Assembly: GCF_947498005.1 (NCBI RefSeq) | Contig: NZ_CANMIW010000007.1 | Location: forward strand, 62,001-126,000 | Origin: an uncultured Winogradskyella sp. | GTDB lineage: Bacteria; Bacteroidota; Bacteroidia; Flavobacteriales; Flavobacteriaceae | Direction: 5' to 3' | Length of the DNA stretch: 64,000 bases | In this document: in pieces, positions 35,735-43,649 of the stretch | Numbering within the stretch: the stretch's first letter is position 1 | Layout of the letters: each line of letters begins with the position of its first letter | Position numbers and translations under genes: made by a program | The notes under the pieces: generated by a model | What the model was told of the DNA's origin: nothing | What the model saw: only the letters and a program-made list of their open reading frames with translations | Database searches by the model: none

Positions 35735-37873
35735 ATGCGCTTTATAAAAATTCTATTATTATTCTTTGTTTTTCAAGTGTCTGCCCAACAAGGTGGCATG
35801 TGGATTCCTTCGCTTTTAGGAGGTATGAACGAAACTGAAATGCAAAGTTTGGGCAGTAAATTAACAGCTCAAGATATTTACGATGTTAACAATTCTAGTT
35901 TAAAGGATGCCATTGGTCACTTTAATGGTGGCTGTACAAGTGAGGTGATTTCAGACCAAGGTTTGGTGTTAACGAATCATCATTGTGGATTTGGACAAAT
36001 TCAATCACATTCCTCTTTAGAAAACGATTATTTAAAAGACGGTTTTTGGGCAATGTCTCTTGAAGACGAATTGCCAAATAAAGGTTTATTTATTGAATTT
36101 ATTGTCAGTATTCACGATGTAACAGAAGTTGCTTTAAAAGGCATCACTGATAGCATGACGGAAACTGAAAAGCAATCATTAATCTCAAAAAACACAAACG
36201 CAGCTTTAAAAACCTGGCCGAAAGAAGCTTGGCAAGATGTAAAAACAAAAGCGTTTTACGAAGGTAATCAGTACTTCCTTTTTGTTACTGAACGTTTTGA
36301 AGATATTCGTTTAGTTGGTGCACCACCAACAAGTATTGGTAAATTTGGCAGCGACACAGACAACTGGGTTTTCCCGAGACATACTGGCGATTTTTCTATG
36401 TTTAGAATTTATGCTGATGCCAATAATAGACCTGCAAAATATAGTAAAGATAATAAGCCATATAAGCCAAAACATTACCTTCCAGTGTCTTTAGATGGTG
36501 TTGAAGAAGGCGATTTTACAATGGTTTTTGGTTTCCCTGGAACAACAAGCGAGTATTTACCTGCTGTTGCCATTGAGCATATTACAAAAGAATTTAATCC
36601 TACAAATATTGCCATACGAGAAGCGGCTTTAAAAGTCATTGACCAAAAAATGAAAGAAAGTGATGACGTACGAATTAAATACGCATCTAAACAAGCACGA
36701 ATTGCGAATGCTTGGAAAAAATGGATTGGCGAAAACTTAGGTATTGAGAAAAGTAATGCTGTTGAAAAACGAAAAGCATTTGAAGCTACATTTACTAAAG
36801 CCTTGAAAGAAAAAGGACTAGAGGATAAATATGGAAACATTCTTCCGGAATTTGATAGACTTTACAAGGACTTCGCGCCAATAAATATTAAACGTAGAAA
36901 CTTTATTGAAGTCTTTTTAATTACCAATGAATTAATGCAAATGACCTTTAGAGCTTACCAAGTTGAACAAGCTCTAGTTGCTAATCCTGATAATTTAGAA
37001 AGAGGAAAAGAAGTTCTAACTGGTCAATTACAAGGCATTCATAAAAATTACAACGCTGAATTAGACAAAGGTGTTTACCTCAATGTGATGCCTTTATATG
37101 GCAAAGACGTTGATGCTTCTATCTATGATAAAACAGCTTTCACTAATTTAGATTCTGCTTTAAGTTTACTTGAAGGCGATGCAAAAACCGTTATAAAAAA
37201 CCTAAACAATGATGCTGCTTTTGCGTATGCAAAACCAATTATTGATGAATTTTTTAATACACTAAATCCTGAATACCAACAAAAAAACGAACCAATTACA
37301 GCATTACAAACTAAGTATATGACGGCATTAATGGAAGCCTTACCAAATGCACGTTATTTCCCTGATGCTAATAGCACGCTTCGTGTGACTTACGGACAAG
37401 TGAGAGGTTACTCGCCTAGAGATGCGGTGTATTACAATCCTGTGAGTTATTTAGATGGTGTTATTGAAAAATACATTCCTGGCGATTATGAGTTTGATGT
37501 ACCACAAAAATTAAGAGATTTATACGATGCTAAAGATTACGGACAATATGCAGATAAAAATGGAAAAGTACCAGTTTGCTTTTTAGGTACCAACCACACC
37601 ACTGGTGGAAACTCTGGAAGTCCTGCTATTGATGCCGAAGGGAATTTAGTAGGTTTAAACTTTGACCGTGTTTGGGAAGGTACAATGAGCGACATGAACT
37701 ACGATTCAGAAATCTGCCGAAACATTATGGTAGATATACGCTACGTCCTTTTTATTGTCGATAAATATGCAGGTGCCACCCATTTAATTGACGAAATGAC
37801 TTTGGTGCATCCTAAAGAGGATGATTCTAGTTCTAAGAAAAAGAAGAAGAAAAATCGTAAGAAACGCGATTAG
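35735..37873 (+). CDS. S46-family dipeptidyl-peptidase, DPP11-like (Asp/Glu-specific)
   Basis: A 712-residue exported serine exopeptidase with signal peptide (FVFQVSAQ). The catalytic His is in LTNHHCGFGQI (His82 or His83), Asp is in DTDNWVFPRH, and Ser627 is in GGNSGSP. Eighteen residues after Ser627 stands Arg645 (FDRVWEG). The equivalent residue is Arg673 in Porphyromonas DPP11, and Gly in DPP7; Arg there gives preference for Asp or Glu at P1. The enzyme should take dipeptides from peptide N-termini in the periplasm. An odd Lys/Arg-rich tail (KKKKKKNRKKRD) ends it. Monocistronic, followed by a terminator. Confidence 0.93.
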   Translation: MRFIKILLLFFVFQVSAQQGGMWIPSLLGGMNETEMQSLGSKLTAQDIYDVNNSSLKDAIGHFNGGCTSEVISDQGLVLTNHHCGFGQIQSHSSLENDYLKDGFWAMSLEDELPNKGLFIEFIVSIHDVTEVALKGITDSMTETEKQSLISKNTNAALKTWPKEAWQDVKTKAFYEGNQYFLFVTERFEDIRLVGAPPTSIGKFGSDTDNWVFPRHTGDFSMFRIYADANNRPAKYSKDNKPYKPKHYLPVSLDGVEEGDFTMVFGFPGTTSEYLPAVAIEHITKEFNPTNIAIREAALKVIDQKMKESDDVRIKYASKQARIANAWKKWIGENLGIEKSNAVEKRKAFEATFTKALKEKGLEDKYGNILPEFDRLYKDFAPINIKRRNFIEVFLITNELMQMTFRAYQVEQALVANPDNLERGKEVLTGQLQGIHKNYNAELDKGVYLNVMPLYGKDVDASIYDKTAFTNLDSALSLLEGDAKTVIKNLNNDAAFAYAKPIIDEFFNTLNPEYQQKNEPITALQTKYMTALMEALPNARYFPDANSTLRVTYGQVRGYSPRDAVYYNPVSYLDGVIEKYIPGDYEFDVPQKLRDLYDAKDYGQYADKNGKVPVCFLGTNHTTGGNSGSPAIDAEGNLVGLNFDRVWEGTMSDMNYDSEICRNIMVDIRYVLFIVDKYAGATHLIDEMTLVHPKEDDSSSKKKKKKNRKKRD

Positions 37874-37912
37874 TTGTTGGTAACTAGTTTATAGTTAATA
37901 CATTTTTAATAT

Positions 37913-37948
37913 AAGACCTCATTGTTTTTTGAACTTTGAGGTCTTTTT
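37913..37948 (+). terminator. Intrinsic terminator after the S46 peptidase gene
   Basis: AAGACCTCA / TGAGGTCTT stem with a 15-nt loop, then T run. Same stem as the terminator after tyrS. Confidence 0.85.
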
Positions 37949-37989
37949 ACATTTCAATACGAAATCAATTTATTTTTCGTTTCGTAAAT

Positions 37990-38760
37990 ATGAAAAATAT
38001 ATTACTCGCTATTTTTTGCCTACTATCAATTAATAAATATTCCGAACAAGAAAAACCTATAAAAACCGTACATGTTTTTGTCGCTTTATGTGATAATGAA
38101 AATCAAGGCATAGTTCCTGTTCCAAGTAAAATAGGTAATGGCCAAGACCCTAAAAACAATTTATATTGGGGCGCATTATATGGTGTAAAAACCCATTTTA
38201 AAAACAGTAAAGATTGGTCATTGATAAAAACTATTACATCAGATAATCCAAATATTTTAGAGCGTCTTTTATTTAAACACAAAACATCCAATACCTATAT
38301 GCTTGCTGATGCTTATGACGGAAAATATATAAAGCAAACTACCATAGATTTTATTGAAGCAACAGCAGGAAAAAACCCTATTTCTGTTTCATACAATGAA
38401 ACAGAATTACAATTTGGCGGAAAATCAAGTCTTCTATCTTACGTTGGCCACGATGGTTTAATGGAATTTAACGTAGAAGGTAATTTTTCTCCTATTAATA
38501 ATATAAAACGCGATGCAATTGTATTGGCATGCATCAGTAAATCTTACTTTAAACCTTATTTTGAAAAAACTAAAGTCAATCCATTAATCTGGACCACAGG
38601 TTTAATGGCTCCAGAAGCTTATACTTTAAAATCTGCGATTGATGGTTGGATATTAGATGAAACTGATGGTCAAGTTAAAGAACGTGCTGCACAAGCTTAT
38701 CATAAATATCAGAAGTGTGGCATAAATGGCGCTAGAAGATTGTTGGTTACAGGTAATTAA
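37990..38760 (+). CDS. Exported orphan protein with possible caspase-like His/Cys dyad
   Basis: A 256-residue protein from the ATG at 37990 (the open frame reaches 37936). A weak signal peptide is followed by a conserved-looking segment TVHVFVALCDNENQG and NGQDPKNNLYWGALYGVKT. The second half has SYVGHDGLMEF (His154) and, after two strands, DAIVLACISKSYF (Cys181). That order and spacing, His in a GH-G turn then Cys in a hydrophobic-AC-S turn, is the clan CD (caspase/gingipain) pattern. I did not recognise the family, so enzymatic activity is only a hypothesis. It is between the DPP11-like gene and a DinB-like gene. Confidence 0.7.
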   Translation: MKNILLAIFCLLSINKYSEQEKPIKTVHVFVALCDNENQGIVPVPSKIGNGQDPKNNLYWGALYGVKTHFKNSKDWSLIKTITSDNPNILERLLFKHKTSNTYMLADAYDGKYIKQTTIDFIEATAGKNPISVSYNETELQFGGKSSLLSYVGHDGLMEFNVEGNFSPINNIKRDAIVLACISKSYFKPYFEKTKVNPLIWTTGLMAPEAYTLKSAIDGWILDETDGQVKERAAQAYHKYQKCGINGARRLLVTGN

Positions 38761-38761
38761 T

Positions 38762-39232
38762 CTATTTCAGTATACTCTTAACAATCTTAAGATGATGATT
38801 TGTATGTGCATCTAAAAATTGAATAACTCGTGTTGTATTTACATTTCCAAACAAAGGATGTTTAAAATAAGCGTTTTTATCTAAACTTGGAATTAACTTA
38901 ATGTTCTGTCTTGCCTTTACCAATTGAGTTTTTATATCATCTATAAAAATTGTTTCTGATGGCATTACATGTTTTGGTGCTTTCGCTTTTCCTCTTGGAA
39001 AAAACCGAAATGTTAACAGTAACTTACCTAAAAAGCTAAAATCATCTTTATATAATTCTGGATTAGAGTTTTGCATATTAGTTATAACAGCGTTAAAAAC
39101 TTTTAAACTATGATCTAAATGCCAAGCGACTTTAACTTTTGAAATCTTAGAGTTCATAACCTCACTATTCGGTAAATAACTCTCAATATCATTTAGTGCC
39201 TTTTGTAAAACTGCAATATCTAATGCCTTCAT
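38762..39232 (-). CDS. DinB-like protein (DUF1569)
   Basis: A 156-residue helical protein. WHLDHSLKVFNAVI near residue 37 and FLDAHTNHHLKIVKS at the C-terminus give the histidines of the DinB/DUF1569 metal site. A FFPRGKAKAPKHVMPSE-type segment in the middle is typical of DUF1569. Function unknown. It is convergent with the caspase-like gene, 1 nt apart. Confidence 0.82.
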   Translation of the reverse strand: MKALDIAVLQKALNDIESYLPNSEVMNSKISKVKVAWHLDHSLKVFNAVITNMQNSNPELYKDDFSFLGKLLLTFRFFPRGKAKAPKHVMPSETIFIDDIKTQLVKARQNIKLIPSLDKNAYFKHPLFGNVNTTRVIQFLDAHTNHHLKIVKSILK

Positions 39233-39263
39233 TATGGTTAATTTTACCGAAAGATAATTAAAA

Positions 39264-39294
39264 TAAAAACCCTCACATTTCTGTAAGGGTTTTA
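39264..39294 (-). terminator. Intrinsic terminator between ahcY and the DUF1569 promoter
   Basis: AAAACCCTCACA / TGTAAGGGTTTT with one mismatch, flanked by A and T runs; it serves minus-strand ahcY transcripts. Confidence 0.75.
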
Positions 39295-39318
39295 TTTATA
39301 ATTAGGTTTCAATTAATA

Positions 39319-39342
39319 AGATTCCTGCTTTCGCAGGAATAA
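39319..39342 (+). repeat. CTGCTTTCGCAG palindromic repeat, intact copy
   Basis: AGATTCCTGCTTTCGCAGGAAT: perfect 8-bp arms around TTTC, next to the ahcY stop (39345). Other copies: 27331 and 21792. Confidence 0.7.
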
Positions 39343-39344
39343 CA

Positions 39345-40661
39345 TTAATAACGATAATGCTCAGGCTTGTAAGGACCTTCAACAGTTACACCAATATATT
39401 CTGCTTGGTAATCTGCTAATTCAGTAAGCTCAACACCAATTTTTTCTAAGTGTAATTTTGCTACTTTTTCGTCTAAATGTTTTGGTAACATATACACATC
39501 GTTTCCGTAGGCTTCTTTGTTGTTCCAAAGTTCAATTTGTGCCAACGTTTGGTTTGTAAATGAGTTACTCATTACAAAACTTGGATGACCAGTTGCACAA
39601 CCTAAGTTTACTAAACGACCTTCAGCAAGAATAATAATTTCTTTTCCGTTAACCGTATATTTATCAACTTGTGGTTTAATAGTATCTTTAGTATCGCCAA
39701 AGTTTTCATTTAACCAAGCCATTTGAATTTCGTTATCAAAGTGTCCGATGTTACAAACAATAGTTTTGTCTTTCATCGCTTCAAAATGTTCAGCTCTAAC
39801 GATATCTTTATTTCCTGTTGTAGTAATAACGATGTCGCTATTTCCAACTACAGTTTCTAATTTCTTCACTTCAAAACCATCCATTGCAGCTTGTAATGCA
39901 CAAATTGGGTCAATTTCAGTAACAGTAACAATAGAACCAGCACCTTTAAAAGAAGCCGCTGTACCTTTACCTACATCACCATAACCACAAACAGTAACAC
40001 GTTTACCTGCTAACATAATATCTGTTGCTCTACGAATTGCATCTACTGCAGATTCTTTACAACCATATTTATTATCAAATTTCGATTTCGTTACAGAATC
40101 GTTTACGTTAATCGCTGGCATTGGTAACGTTCCATTCTTTACACGTTCGTAAAGTCTGTGAACACCAGTTGTTGTTTCTTCTGATAAACCGTTAATTCCA
40201 TCAGCTAATTCTGGATATTTATCTAAAACCATGTTTGTTAAATCTCCACCATCATCAAGAATCATGTTTAATGGTTTTCTGTCTTCACCAAAAAATAAAG
40301 TTTGCTCAATACACCAATCAAACTCTTCTTCTGTCATGTCTTTCCATGCATACACAGCAGTACCCGCATCTGCAATTGCAGCAGCAGCCTGATCTTGTGT
40401 AGAAAAAATGTTACAAGAACTCCAAGTCACTTCTGCACCTAAAGCTTGTAATGTTTCAATTAAAACCGCAGTTTGAATCGTCATATGTAAACAACCAGCA
40501 ATACGTGCACCTTTTAAAGGTTGCTCGTTTTTATATTCTTCACGTAAACTCATTAAACCTGGCATCTCTGCTTCGGCTAAATTAATTTCTTTTCTTCCCC
40601 AAGCCGCAAGCGACATATCTTTTACCTTGTTAGGTACGTAAGCAACAGTTTTTGTACTCAT
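39345..40661 (-). CDS. ahcY: S-adenosylhomocysteinase
   Basis: The enzyme splits S-adenosylhomocysteine into homocysteine and adenosine, closing the methyl cycle. The 438 residues have the substrate-binding [28 protein letters not shown], the NAD-binding GYGDVGKG, and the C-terminal YKPEHYRY. Length and end are standard. The leader (40662-40763) is about 100 nt and contains two inverted repeats, which suggests regulation at the RNA level. Confidence 0.97.
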   Translation of the reverse strand: MSTKTVAYVPNKVKDMSLAAWGRKEINLAEAEMPGLMSLREEYKNEQPLKGARIAGCLHMTIQTAVLIETLQALGAEVTWSSCNIFSTQDQAAAAIADAGTAVYAWKDMTEEEFDWCIEQTLFFGEDRKPLNMILDDGGDLTNMVLDKYPELADGINGLSEETTTGVHRLYERVKNGTLPMPAINVNDSVTKSKFDNKYGCKESAVDAIRRATDIMLAGKRVTVCGYGDVGKGTAASFKGAGSIVTVTEIDPICALQAAMDGFEVKKLETVVGNSDIVITTTGNKDIVRAEHFEAMKDKTIVCNIGHFDNEIQMAWLNENFGDTKDTIKPQVDKYTVNGKEIIILAEGRLVNLGCATGHPSFVMSNSFTNQTLAQIELWNNKEAYGNDVYMLPKHLDEKVAKLHLEKIGVELTELADYQAEYIGVTVEGPYKPEHYRY

Positions 40662-40703
40662 ATCTTTTTTATCTTTTTTTAAAATTGTACTTGCCTTTGG
40701 GTT

Positions 40704-40760
40704 TTTGGCTTAAATAACTAAATTCGCTATATTAAAAAAAGCCAAATTCGCCTTAGGCGA
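40704..40760 (-). promoter_or_regulatory. Structured 5' leader of ahcY
   Basis: On the plus strand TTTGGCTT (40704-40711) and AAGCCAAA (40739-40746) are exact inverted repeats; a second, smaller palindrome, TCGCC-TTA-GGCGA, lies at 40748-40760 close to the predicted transcription start. A riboswitch or attenuator is possible but I cannot assign a known class. Confidence 0.4.
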
Positions 40761-40762
40761 TG

Positions 40763-40770
40763 CAAAGATA
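40763..40770 (-). promoter_or_regulatory. TAnnTTTG promoter box for ahcY
   Basis: TATCTTTG on the minus strand, 101 nt upstream of the ahcY ATG. Confidence 0.5.
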
Positions 40771-40793
40771 ATCATTAGGATTCAGAATATTAA

Positions 40794-41420
40794 ATGCCAC
40801 TGTACAAATCCATTAGTGTAAACTCACAAACTACTGTTAAAATCTGGAAGATTGAAGAATCCTACGATGCTTTATTTCAACCTTTAGACTTAAAACCACA
40901 AAGTTTATCTCGTGTTTTAGGCATGAAAAGTGAACTTCATCAGCGAGGATTTTTAAGCGTAAGACATTTATTGCATGAATTTGGCTATTCAGATCATGAC
41001 TTGTATTATGATGAAAACGGAAAACCTCATCTAAAAGATGGTAAACAAATTTCCGTAACGCATTCTTTTACGTTTGCTGGCGTTATTGTTAGTGATAAAG
41101 AAGTTGGTATAGATATAGAAAAGCAGCGTGATAAAATAGGTGTCATCGCTCACAAATTTATAGATTATGAATACAATTATTTAAAATCTACTGATACTGA
41201 TTACATAAATAAACTCACTGTTATTTGGGGAATTAAAGAATCACTCTACAAACTTTTTGCTACGCCAGGCATGTTATTTAAAGAACATTTTCTTGTCATT
41301 CCATTTGTTATGAAAGATGGCACTACTGTTGCTTGGATAGATTATAAAGATAAAAAGTACAGGTATAATACAGCATTTTTAGAATTTGAAGGATTTACTT
41401 GTGCATACGTAATCCCTTAA
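40794..41420 (+). CDS. 4'-Phosphopantetheinyl transferase (Sfp type)
   Basis: Sfp-type enzymes attach phosphopantetheine to carrier proteins of fatty-acid, polyketide or non-ribosomal peptide synthesis. The 208 residues show VTHSFTFAGVI, the metal site VGIDIEKQR, and IWGIKESLYKLF, the three family motifs. Its stop overlaps the ATG of the GGGP synthase gene as TAATG, so the two are coupled. Confidence 0.88.
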   Translation: MPLYKSISVNSQTTVKIWKIEESYDALFQPLDLKPQSLSRVLGMKSELHQRGFLSVRHLLHEFGYSDHDLYYDENGKPHLKDGKQISVTHSFTFAGVIVSDKEVGIDIEKQRDKIGVIAHKFIDYEYNYLKSTDTDYINKLTVIWGIKESLYKLFATPGMLFKEHFLVIPFVMKDGTTVAWIDYKDKKYRYNTAFLEFEGFTCAYVIP

Positions 41421-42154
41421 TGAATACTATATTCCTAAATATAATAAACTCTAAAGCTAAGGACGAAAAATTGTTAGCCGTTCTTATCGATCCAGATAAG
41501 ATGTCTCCAACTAATGTTTCATGCTTTATAGCCAAGGTAAATCAATCCGTAGCAACTCACATTTTTGTTGGAGGAAGTGAAGTCCGTGAAAATGCAACTG
41601 AGGTTTTAGTTATTGAAATTAAAAAACACACCAATCTACCTGTTGTCATTTTCCCTGGCGATGTCACTCAAATAACTCAAAAAGCGGATGCGATTTTGTT
41701 TCTTTCTTTATTATCTGGTCGTAATCCAGATTATTTAATAGGAAAACATGTTGAAGCGGTTTCAAAATTAAAAAATTCTAATCTTGAAGTTATACCAACA
41801 GGCTATATCCTAATTCAAAATGGAAAGAAAACATCTGTGCAACGCGTTAGTAAAACTGAACCAATAAAAAGAGAGGATATAACCCAAATAGTTCATACAG
41901 CAAAAGCCGGAGAATTACTTGGTAAAAAACTGATTTATCTAGAAGCCGGAAGTGGTGCAACACACGCCATTGATACTAATATCATTGAAAAAGTAGCTGA
42001 ACAGATTAATATTCCACTTATTGTTGGTGGAGGAATTAGAAATAAAGCGACAATGAATGCAATTTATAAAGCTGGTGCAGATTTAATAGTTATTGGAAAC
42101 GCTTTTGAAGAAGACGAAACTTTCTTTAATGAACTGAAAAAGAAATCAGACTGA
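41420..42154 (+). CDS. Geranylgeranylglyceryl phosphate synthase family (GGGPS/PcrB)
   Basis: A 244-residue TIM barrel. Motifs: LIDPDKM, HIFVGGSEV, VIFPGDVTQ, IPTGYILIQNG, YLEAGSGATHAI and VGGGIRNK. Archaeal enzymes of this family make the first ether bond of membrane lipids from glycerol-1-phosphate and geranylgeranyl-PP; Bacteroidetes homologues (group II) have shown such activity in vitro, to my knowledge. The role in bacteria is unsettled. The open frame extends upstream to 41399, but the ATG at 41420 in the TAATG overlap is preferred. Confidence 0.9.
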   Translation: MNTIFLNIINSKAKDEKLLAVLIDPDKMSPTNVSCFIAKVNQSVATHIFVGGSEVRENATEVLVIEIKKHTNLPVVIFPGDVTQITQKADAILFLSLLSGRNPDYLIGKHVEAVSKLKNSNLEVIPTGYILIQNGKKTSVQRVSKTEPIKREDITQIVHTAKAGELLGKKLIYLEAGSGATHAIDTNIIEKVAEQINIPLIVGGGIRNKATMNAIYKAGADLIVIGNAFEEDETFFNELKKKSD

Positions 42155-42242
42155 GTTTTTACCTATTGTAAATGTAGGCAGTCGAAGTCAATTTATAACC
42201 TATTGTTTAATTAAAAAGATTACCGTTTTTACGGCAAAAAAC

Positions 42243-42503
42243 ATGGAAATATCAGTAGATTTAACACTTTCACCTTTACAAAATGATTACGAAATACATG
42301 TAATTAATTTTATAAAAGCCTTACGAGATTCTAAATTTAAAGTTTTAGAAAATCCTTTAAGCACTCAAATTTTTGGACATTACGATGAGCTAATGCCTTT
42401 TTTAACCAAAGAAATAAAACGATCTTTTGAAGAAGTAGATATTTCTGTATTAACCATTAAGTTGGTTAAAACTAATAGAAGTGATTATGAACCAGATTTT
42501 TGA
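42243..42503 (+). CDS. Thiamine-binding (YkoF/MTH1187-like) small protein
   Basis: An 86-residue protein resembling the YkoF/HMP-thiamine-binding domain, a ferredoxin-like fold that binds thiamine or hydroxymethylpyrimidine. Landmarks: VDLTLSPLQNDYEIHVINFI near the start, LSTQIFGHYDELMPFL in the middle. It is the first gene of a tightly packed run. The next gene starts 17 nt before this one ends. The TPP riboswitch 3.3 kb downstream supports a vitamin B1 link. Confidence 0.8.
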   Translation: MEISVDLTLSPLQNDYEIHVINFIKALRDSKFKVLENPLSTQIFGHYDELMPFLTKEIKRSFEEVDISVLTIKLVKTNRSDYEPDF

Positions 42504-43119
42504 TTTCTTTTTCGGTCAATATGCCGATTACCAAACCGCGGATATTATACTAGAAATTGTTGCTGTAATTTTCGGTTTTCTTTCAGTTTGGTTTTCCAAA
42601 AAGAATAATATTTTGGTGTTTCCAACAGGTATGATAAGCACATGTATTTTTGTATATCTGTTACTAAAATGGCAACTTTTAGGAGACATGATGATTAATG
42701 CTTATTATTTTATTATGAGCGTATATGGTTGGTATGTATGGACAAGAATGGTAGATGCAAAACACGAAACACCCATATCTAGAACCACAAAAAAGGAAAA
42801 ACAAATTAGTCTCGCTATATTTATAGCAACATTAGTATTTGTTTTTGTAGTTTATAAAGCCTTTGATAAATGGACAGGCTGGGTTGCTTATGTTGATACC
42901 ATTACAACAGCTACCTTTTTTGTAGGTATGTGGTTAATGGCAAAACGAAAACTAGAAAACTGGATTTATTGGATAATTGGAGACCTTATCTCAATTCCTT
43001 TGTATTTTTACAAAGGTTTTACATTCACAAGTTTTCAATATTTAGGATTCACAGTAATTGCCATTTTTGGATATTTAGCATGGAAGAAAAGCTTAAACAA
43101 CAACCCAGTAGCTGCGTAA
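42487..43119 (+). CDS. pnuC: PnuC-family vitamin transporter
   Basis: A 210-residue protein with seven or eight predicted membrane helices. The PnuC signature is visible: VWFSKKNNILVFPTGMIST, NAYYFIMSVYGWYVW, and NWIYWIIGDLISIPLYFYKG (cited in parts). PnuC moves nicotinamide riboside by facilitated diffusion, trapped by a kinase; PnuT homologues do the same for thiamine. With a thiamine-binding gene before it, a kinase-like gene after it, and a TPP-controlled receptor nearby, thiamine is a serious candidate, nicotinamide riboside the alternative. Start is the ATG at 42487; it overlaps the preceding gene by 17 nt. Confidence 0.88.
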   Translation: MNQIFDFFFGQYADYQTADIILEIVAVIFGFLSVWFSKKNNILVFPTGMISTCIFVYLLLKWQLLGDMMINAYYFIMSVYGWYVWTRMVDAKHETPISRTTKKEKQISLAIFIATLVFVFVVYKAFDKWTGWVAYVDTITTATFFVGMWLMAKRKLENWIYWIIGDLISIPLYFYKGFTFTSFQYLGFTVIAIFGYLAWKKSLNNNPVAA

Positions 43120-43649
43120 AAGTAGTTTTATTTGGCCCAGAATCAACAGGAAAGACAACTTTGTCTCGTCAACTAGCAAGGCATTATCATTCCGTTTGGG
43201 TTCCCGAATATGCTCGAGAATATCTTCAAAACAAGTGGAATAATGAGCGTAAAACTTGCGAACCCAATGATTTATTGCCAATAGCAATAGGGCAAATGAA
43301 CCTTGAAAACAGTTTAGCCCAAAAAACCAACTCAGTATTAATTTGTGACACAGACTTACTTGAAACTAAAGTATATAGCGAAGCATATTACTTAGGTACT
43401 TGTGACCCGATTTTAGATACATATGCTCTAAAAAATTCTTACGACCTTTATTTTTTAACATATATTGACACGCCTTGGGAAGCAGATGACCTTAGAGATA
43501 AACCCAATGAGAGAGAACGTATGTTTAAAGCTTTTCAATCAGCTTTAGAAATGCATAATAGACCTTATATACTTTTAAAAGGAAACAAAAAAGAGCGTTT
43601 AGAATTAGCGACTAAACATATCGATAAATTATTAGAAAACAACAGATGA
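43080..43649 (+). CDS. NadR-like P-loop kinase (AAA_28-type ATPase)
   Basis: A 189-residue P-loop protein with Walker A GPESTGKTTL at 19-28, EYAREYL after the first strand, a Walker-B-like LICDTDLLETKVYSE, and a lid with RDKPNERERMF. It resembles the ribosylnicotinamide-kinase domain of NadR without the NMN adenylyltransferase part. It would trap the vitamin brought in by PnuC by phosphorylation. Whether the substrate is nicotinamide riboside or thiamine is open. The start overlaps pnuC by 40 nt; a longer frame exists upstream but lies within pnuC. Confidence 0.82.
   Translation: MEEKLKQQPSSCVKVVLFGPESTGKTTLSRQLARHYHSVWVPEYAREYLQNKWNNERKTCEPNDLLPIAIGQMNLENSLAQKTNSVLICDTDLLETKVYSEAYYLGTCDPILDTYALKNSYDLYFLTYIDTPWEADDLRDKPNERERMFKAFQSALEMHNRPYILLKGNKKERLELATKHIDKLLENNR

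Noticed and set aside
36475..36840. Minus-strand ORF within the S46 peptidase gene
   Set aside because: It mirrors the coding strand of a clear peptidase; composition is that of a reverse-frame shadow.
42930..43079. N-terminal extension of the kinase gene into pnuC
   Set aside because: It is read inside the pnuC coding frame; the kinase family starts close to the ATG at 43080.
42513..43649. Classical NAD-salvage reading (PnuC with NadR kinase only)
   Set aside because: Not excluded, but the adjoining thiamine-binding gene and TPP-controlled receptor make it only one of two options, so no substrate was asserted.
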